Assembly (NCBI GenBank): GCA_009778355.1
Contig: WRJY01000249.1
Location: 1-8,790 of the forward strand
DNA: 8,790 bases
Direction: 5' to 3'
Source: Desulfovibrionaceae bacterium
Lineage (GTDB): Bacteria; Pseudomonadota; Gammaproteobacteria; Burkholderiales; Burkholderiaceae_C
The notes beneath the pieces are model-generated. The model worked only from the letters and a program-made list of their open reading frames with translations. It did no database searches and was not told the origin of the DNA. Positions 7,477 through 8,790 of the stretch are shown piece after piece. Position numbers and translations under genes: made by a program. Position 1 is the first letter of the stretch. The number at the start of each line of letters is the position of its first letter.

Positions 7477-7482
7477 CATAAT
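7477..7482 (+). promoter_or_regulatory. Possible -10 box for tRNA-Leu
   Basis: CATAAT in the short AT-rich gap between cysM and tRNA-Leu would place transcription start near 7489, leaving a leader of about 15 nt before the mature tRNA. A -35 box would lie inside the cysM start region, and no good match is seen there. The same gap must also hold any cysM promoter. Confidence 0.3.
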
Positions 7483-7503
7483 TTTCAACTTGGCTATCGC
7501 GCT

Positions 7504-7590
7504 GCCCGGGTGGCGAAATCGGTAGACGCAGCAGACTCAAAATCTGCCGGTGGCAACACCGTGCCGGTTCGATTCCGGCCCCGGGCACCA
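7504..7590 (+). tRNA. tRNA-Leu (anticodon CAA)
   Basis: The 87-nt gene folds as a class II tRNA. The acceptor is GCCCGGG pairing with CCCGGGC (7580-7586), with discriminator A and an encoded CCA (7588-7590). The anticodon stem is GCAGA/TCTGC around loop CTCAAAA, giving anticodon CAA for UUG codons. A long variable arm (CGGTGGCAACACCGT) is typical of Leu. The T-arm is GCCGG-TTCGATT-CCGGC. It is transcribed away from cysM and is followed by an intrinsic terminator. Leu tRNA 3' ends are frequent integration sites, and the sequence beyond it looks accessory. Confidence 0.97.
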
Positions 7591-7634
7591 TGGATTGCAC
7601 TCGTGCAGTGAAATAGAGTGCAATTTCCCTCTAA

Positions 7635-7659
7635 GATCGGCCTCCGGGCCGATTTTTTT
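7635..7659 (+). terminator. Rho-independent terminator after tRNA-Leu
   Basis: A perfect 7-bp stem ATCGGCC (7636-7642) / GGCCGAT (7647-7653) with a four-base loop TCCG is followed directly by a run of seven T residues (7653-7659). It lies 45 bp beyond the tRNA 3' end and matches the form expected for a single-gene tRNA unit. Confidence 0.92.
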
Positions 7660-8203
7660 CGCCCGTTTTCACCGCCTGCGCGCAAGCGCGGTGCAAGATT
7701 TTTGCAAGCGGAATTACAAGTGGGCAAACCGGTCAAGCAAGCCAGCGGCAAATGGGCCGTGCAGTTCATGGCGGCGGATCGGCTGAATCTCGGTTGCCAC
7801 GCCGCGAAACGTCAGCGGTCATTCCTGTTCGCGGTTGTTGATGCCGTCGGCGGCGATCTGACGGTAGCCTGCCCAGCTACGCTCGCCACATAAGCGGCAG
7901 CCGCAACCTCCTTCTCAACCGTCTCTGCTACTCCTTGGCGTTGTCAGTGGTCAGCATGTCCGGCTCCGAGAAATAGGGATGTGGCCATACCTACCAACGG
8001 AGTCACCACGTCCTGCCTGCGCTCGTACCCATGTTGCGGCCCGGAGTGCCGGCGGCTTTTTGTCGAAAACCACAAAACGACAAGTCCGCCACCTCTTGGA
8101 GCGGGCCATTGATGGCGCCGGTTGCCGCCCGGCGCAAGGTGTCGTCCAGGAACCCCCAACCGATTCCCCTTGCGGCTTGCGCCATCTTCGACGCGCGTTG
8201 TAC
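7660..8203. other. Gene-poor stretch, no recognisable gene, possibly decayed
   Basis: Every open frame here is short, and the strands overlap one another with no convincing start or family motif. The plus frame to 7893 contains VGKPVKQASGKWAVQFM, and the minus frame 8185-8003 gives 60 residues beginning MAQAARGIGWGF. Neither is recognised. On the minus strand between about 7975 and 7830 two adjacent frames look locally protein-like but are broken by stops, consistent with remnants of a decayed gene. A bulged hairpin (CACC, GCGC-GCAA-GCGC, GGTG; 7670-7693) follows the terminator. No tRNA-end duplication, transposase or integrase was found. Confidence 0.4.
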
Positions 8204-8327
8204 TGGTTGCGGAGCCGTGGAATCGAACCACGTATCTCTGGCTTATGGGGCCAGCGGATTGCCACTTTCCTTGCCCGCGATTGACTTGCGGAGAGCCACC
8301 TGCTCTACCAACCTGATCTACACCGCA
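8204..8327 (-). pseudogene. Interrupted tRNA-Met(CAU)-like sequence with 46-nt insertion
   Basis: Read on the minus strand from 8327: acceptor TGCGGTG, TA, D-stem GATC, D-loop AGGTTGGTA, GAGC, A. Then come 46 extra nt (8300-8255), and after them anticodon stem CTGGC, loop CCCATAA, GCCAG, variable AGATA, T-stem CGTGG, loop TTCGATT, CCACG, one extra G, CTCCGCA, A, CCA. The acceptor pairs at six of seven positions, the anticodon and T stems pair perfectly, and CCA is encoded. Without the insertion the length would be 78 nt. Defects include C33 instead of the near-universal U33, a U-U mismatch in the acceptor, an A-G mismatch in the D-stem, and the extra G. I read it as a decayed or MGE-derived elongator-type tRNA-Met. 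A tRNA-like element with another function remains possible. Confidence 0.6.
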
Positions 8328-8371
8328 AAAATCTTTCGACGCACTCGCCCTGCGCGAAATGTTGCACTTTC

Positions 8372-8399
8372 TGTATCGCTTTGCAAGAAAAGTGATACA
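8372..8399. promoter_or_regulatory. Inverted repeat upstream of the higB-like gene (possible second operator)
   Basis: TGTATCGCTTT (8372-8382) and AAAGTGATACA (8389-8399) are inverted copies with 10 of 11 positions matching around the 6-nt centre GCAAGA. The word TGATACA at its right end recurs at 8417-8423, overlapping the promoter palindrome 24 bp downstream. It could be an accessory binding site for the same regulator. There is no T-tract, so a terminator is unlikely. Confidence 0.4.
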
Positions 8400-8415
8400 T
8401 GAAGTCCCTTGCTGC

Positions 8416-8444
8416 TTGATACAGTCCCAAAATGGGACTGTAAT
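8416..8444 (+). promoter_or_regulatory. Sigma70-type promoter with palindromic operator in the spacer, for the higB-like gene
   Basis: TTGATA (8416-8421) and TGTAAT (8439-8444) each match the -35 and -10 consensus at five of six bases with an ideal 17-bp spacer. A perfect 10-bp inverted repeat, TACAGTCCCA (8420-8429) and TGGGACTGTA (8433-8442) around AAA, overlaps both boxes and fills the spacer. This is the usual site for an autorepressor of toxin-antitoxin operons. The predicted start of transcription, about 7 nt beyond the -10 box, is the A of the ATG at 8451. Confidence 0.65.
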
Positions 8445-8450
8445 TACACC

Positions 8451-8714
8451 ATGCGAATCATTGCCATCAGTACCGTGCGATCCTACTGGCTCAAACGCCC
8501 GGATGCCGAGCGCCCGCTACGGGCCTGGATAGCCGAAGTGCAGGCCGCCCAATGGGCCAGCCCCGCCGACGTGAAGGCGCAGTTTCGCAACGCCAGCATC
8601 CTGCCGGATCGCCGCGTGGTGTTCAACATCAAGGGCAACGAGCATCGTCTGGTGGTAGTCATCGCCTACGCCTTCGGCGCAGCCTGCGTCAAGTTCGTAG
8701 GTAGTCCGCCCTGA
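8451..8714 (+). CDS. higB: HigB-family mRNA interferase toxin, C-terminally short
   Basis: This 87-residue protein matches the HigB toxin family (RelE-like ribosome-dependent mRNA interferases) along almost its whole length. It starts MRIIAISTVRSYW, has PDAERPLRAWIAEVQ (17-31), then SPADVKAQFRNASIL (37-51) and VVFNIKGNEHRLVVVIAY (56-73). Family members usually continue after F-V-G-T-H into Y-D-x-I-D-A and total about 95-105 residues. Here the chain ends FVGSPP at a TGA, so the C-terminal tail of roughly 10-16 residues is missing, and neither other frame restores it. The ATG at 8451 is chosen because the family N-terminus begins there. No Shine-Dalgarno precedes it. The upstream palindrome implies repression by an antitoxin or antitoxin-toxin complex, yet no HigA start is seen in the 76 bp that follow. 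Whether the toxin is active is unknown. Confidence 0.8.
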   Translation: MRIIAISTVRSYWLKRPDAERPLRAWIAEVQAAQWASPADVKAQFRNASILPDRRVVFNIKGNEHRLVVVIAYAFGAACVKFVGSPP

Positions 8715-8790
8715 ACAACTCTCAACTCCTTGTCGCAGTTGAAGATTTCAGAGTTTTCCCAGTGCACGGTTTGCAAGGTTTGTCGTTATA
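8715..8790. other. Right edge, downstream of the higB-like gene, nothing identified
   Basis: The 76 bp after the higB stop contain no ATG on the plus strand, no Shine-Dalgarno, and no terminator hairpin. A GTG near 8762 opens a frame to the edge but has no HigA-like residues yet. An antitoxin gene further right cannot be excluded. Confidence 0.4.

Noticed and set aside
6782..7525. 247-codon plus-strand frame opposite cysM, running into tRNA-Leu
   Set aside because: Antisense shadow of cysM. It has no family motif and overlaps the tRNA gene.
7463..7600. N-terminal extension of cysM by 46 codons
   Set aside because: It would be read antisense through the tRNA-Leu gene and has no similarity to cysteine synthases. 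The family N-terminus begins at the ATG at 7462.
7618..7893. 91-codon plus-strand frame after tRNA-Leu, considered as an integrase remnant
   Set aside because: Its start lies upstream of the tRNA terminator, which the frame reads through. The GKWAVQF stretch is only faintly reminiscent of integrase N-termini, with no catalytic residues.
7979..8402. Plus-strand frames (7979-8284 and 8031-8402) across the tRNA-like region
   Set aside because: They are antisense to the tRNA-like element, lack ribosome binding sites and recognisable motifs, and have compositions typical of chance frames.
7570..8790. Search for a duplicated tRNA-Leu 3' end (att site)
   Set aside because: No second copy of the TTCGATTCCGGCCCCGGGC segment is seen to the right within the window.
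1..8790. CRISPR arrays, riboswitches, rRNA
   Set aside because: No regularly spaced repeats, no recognisable riboswitch core and no rRNA sequence were seen.

Overview
The window is GC-rich, with the codon use and gene families of a betaproteobacterium. The proteins, the gene order around cysM and tRNA-Leu, and one intergenic element resemble Comamonadaceae (the Acidovorax, Alicycliphilus, Diaphorobacter and Ottowia group). That placement is inferred from memory, not from a search. It divides into a compact chromosomal block on the minus strand (1-7462) and a gene-poor, accessory-looking segment to the right of a tRNA-Leu gene (7504-8790).

The minus-strand block, in transcription order (right to left), starts with cysM (cysteine synthase B). 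It is followed closely by a zinc-ribbon NUDIX hydrolase, a TusA/SirA-type sulfur carrier whose start codon overlaps the NUDIX stop, and rsmE (16S rRNA m3U1498 methyltransferase) 12 bp further on. A 140-bp gap carrying a good Shine-Dalgarno and a possible -10 box leads to a very large polytopic membrane protein (DUF2339). A 163-bp gap follows, which contains a repeat-like GC-rich element. Next comes a secreted, membrane-anchored DUF3999 protein and, with no gap after its stop, the 5' part of a YiiX/YebB-like (permuted NlpC/P60) gene running off the left edge. That last gene loses its family similarity abruptly at about position 114, which suggests an insertion or rearrangement.

On the plus strand, tRNA-Leu(CAA) diverges from cysM and ends in a textbook intrinsic terminator. 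The next ~790 bp to the higB-like gene hold no convincing protein gene. They do hold a tRNA-Met(CAU)-like sequence on the minus strand, interrupted by 46 nt between the D-stem and the anticodon stem, plus two inverted repeats.

The second inverted repeat fills the spacer of a strong sigma70-type promoter whose predicted start site falls on the ATG of a HigB-family toxin gene. The toxin looks shortened at its C-terminus, and no antitoxin start is visible before the window ends.

The observations most worth following up are the interrupted tRNA-like element, the operator-in-promoter and apparently leaderless toxin gene, and the disrupted YiiX-like gene in the DUF2339-DUF3999 cluster. I do not see a complete new defence or mobile system.
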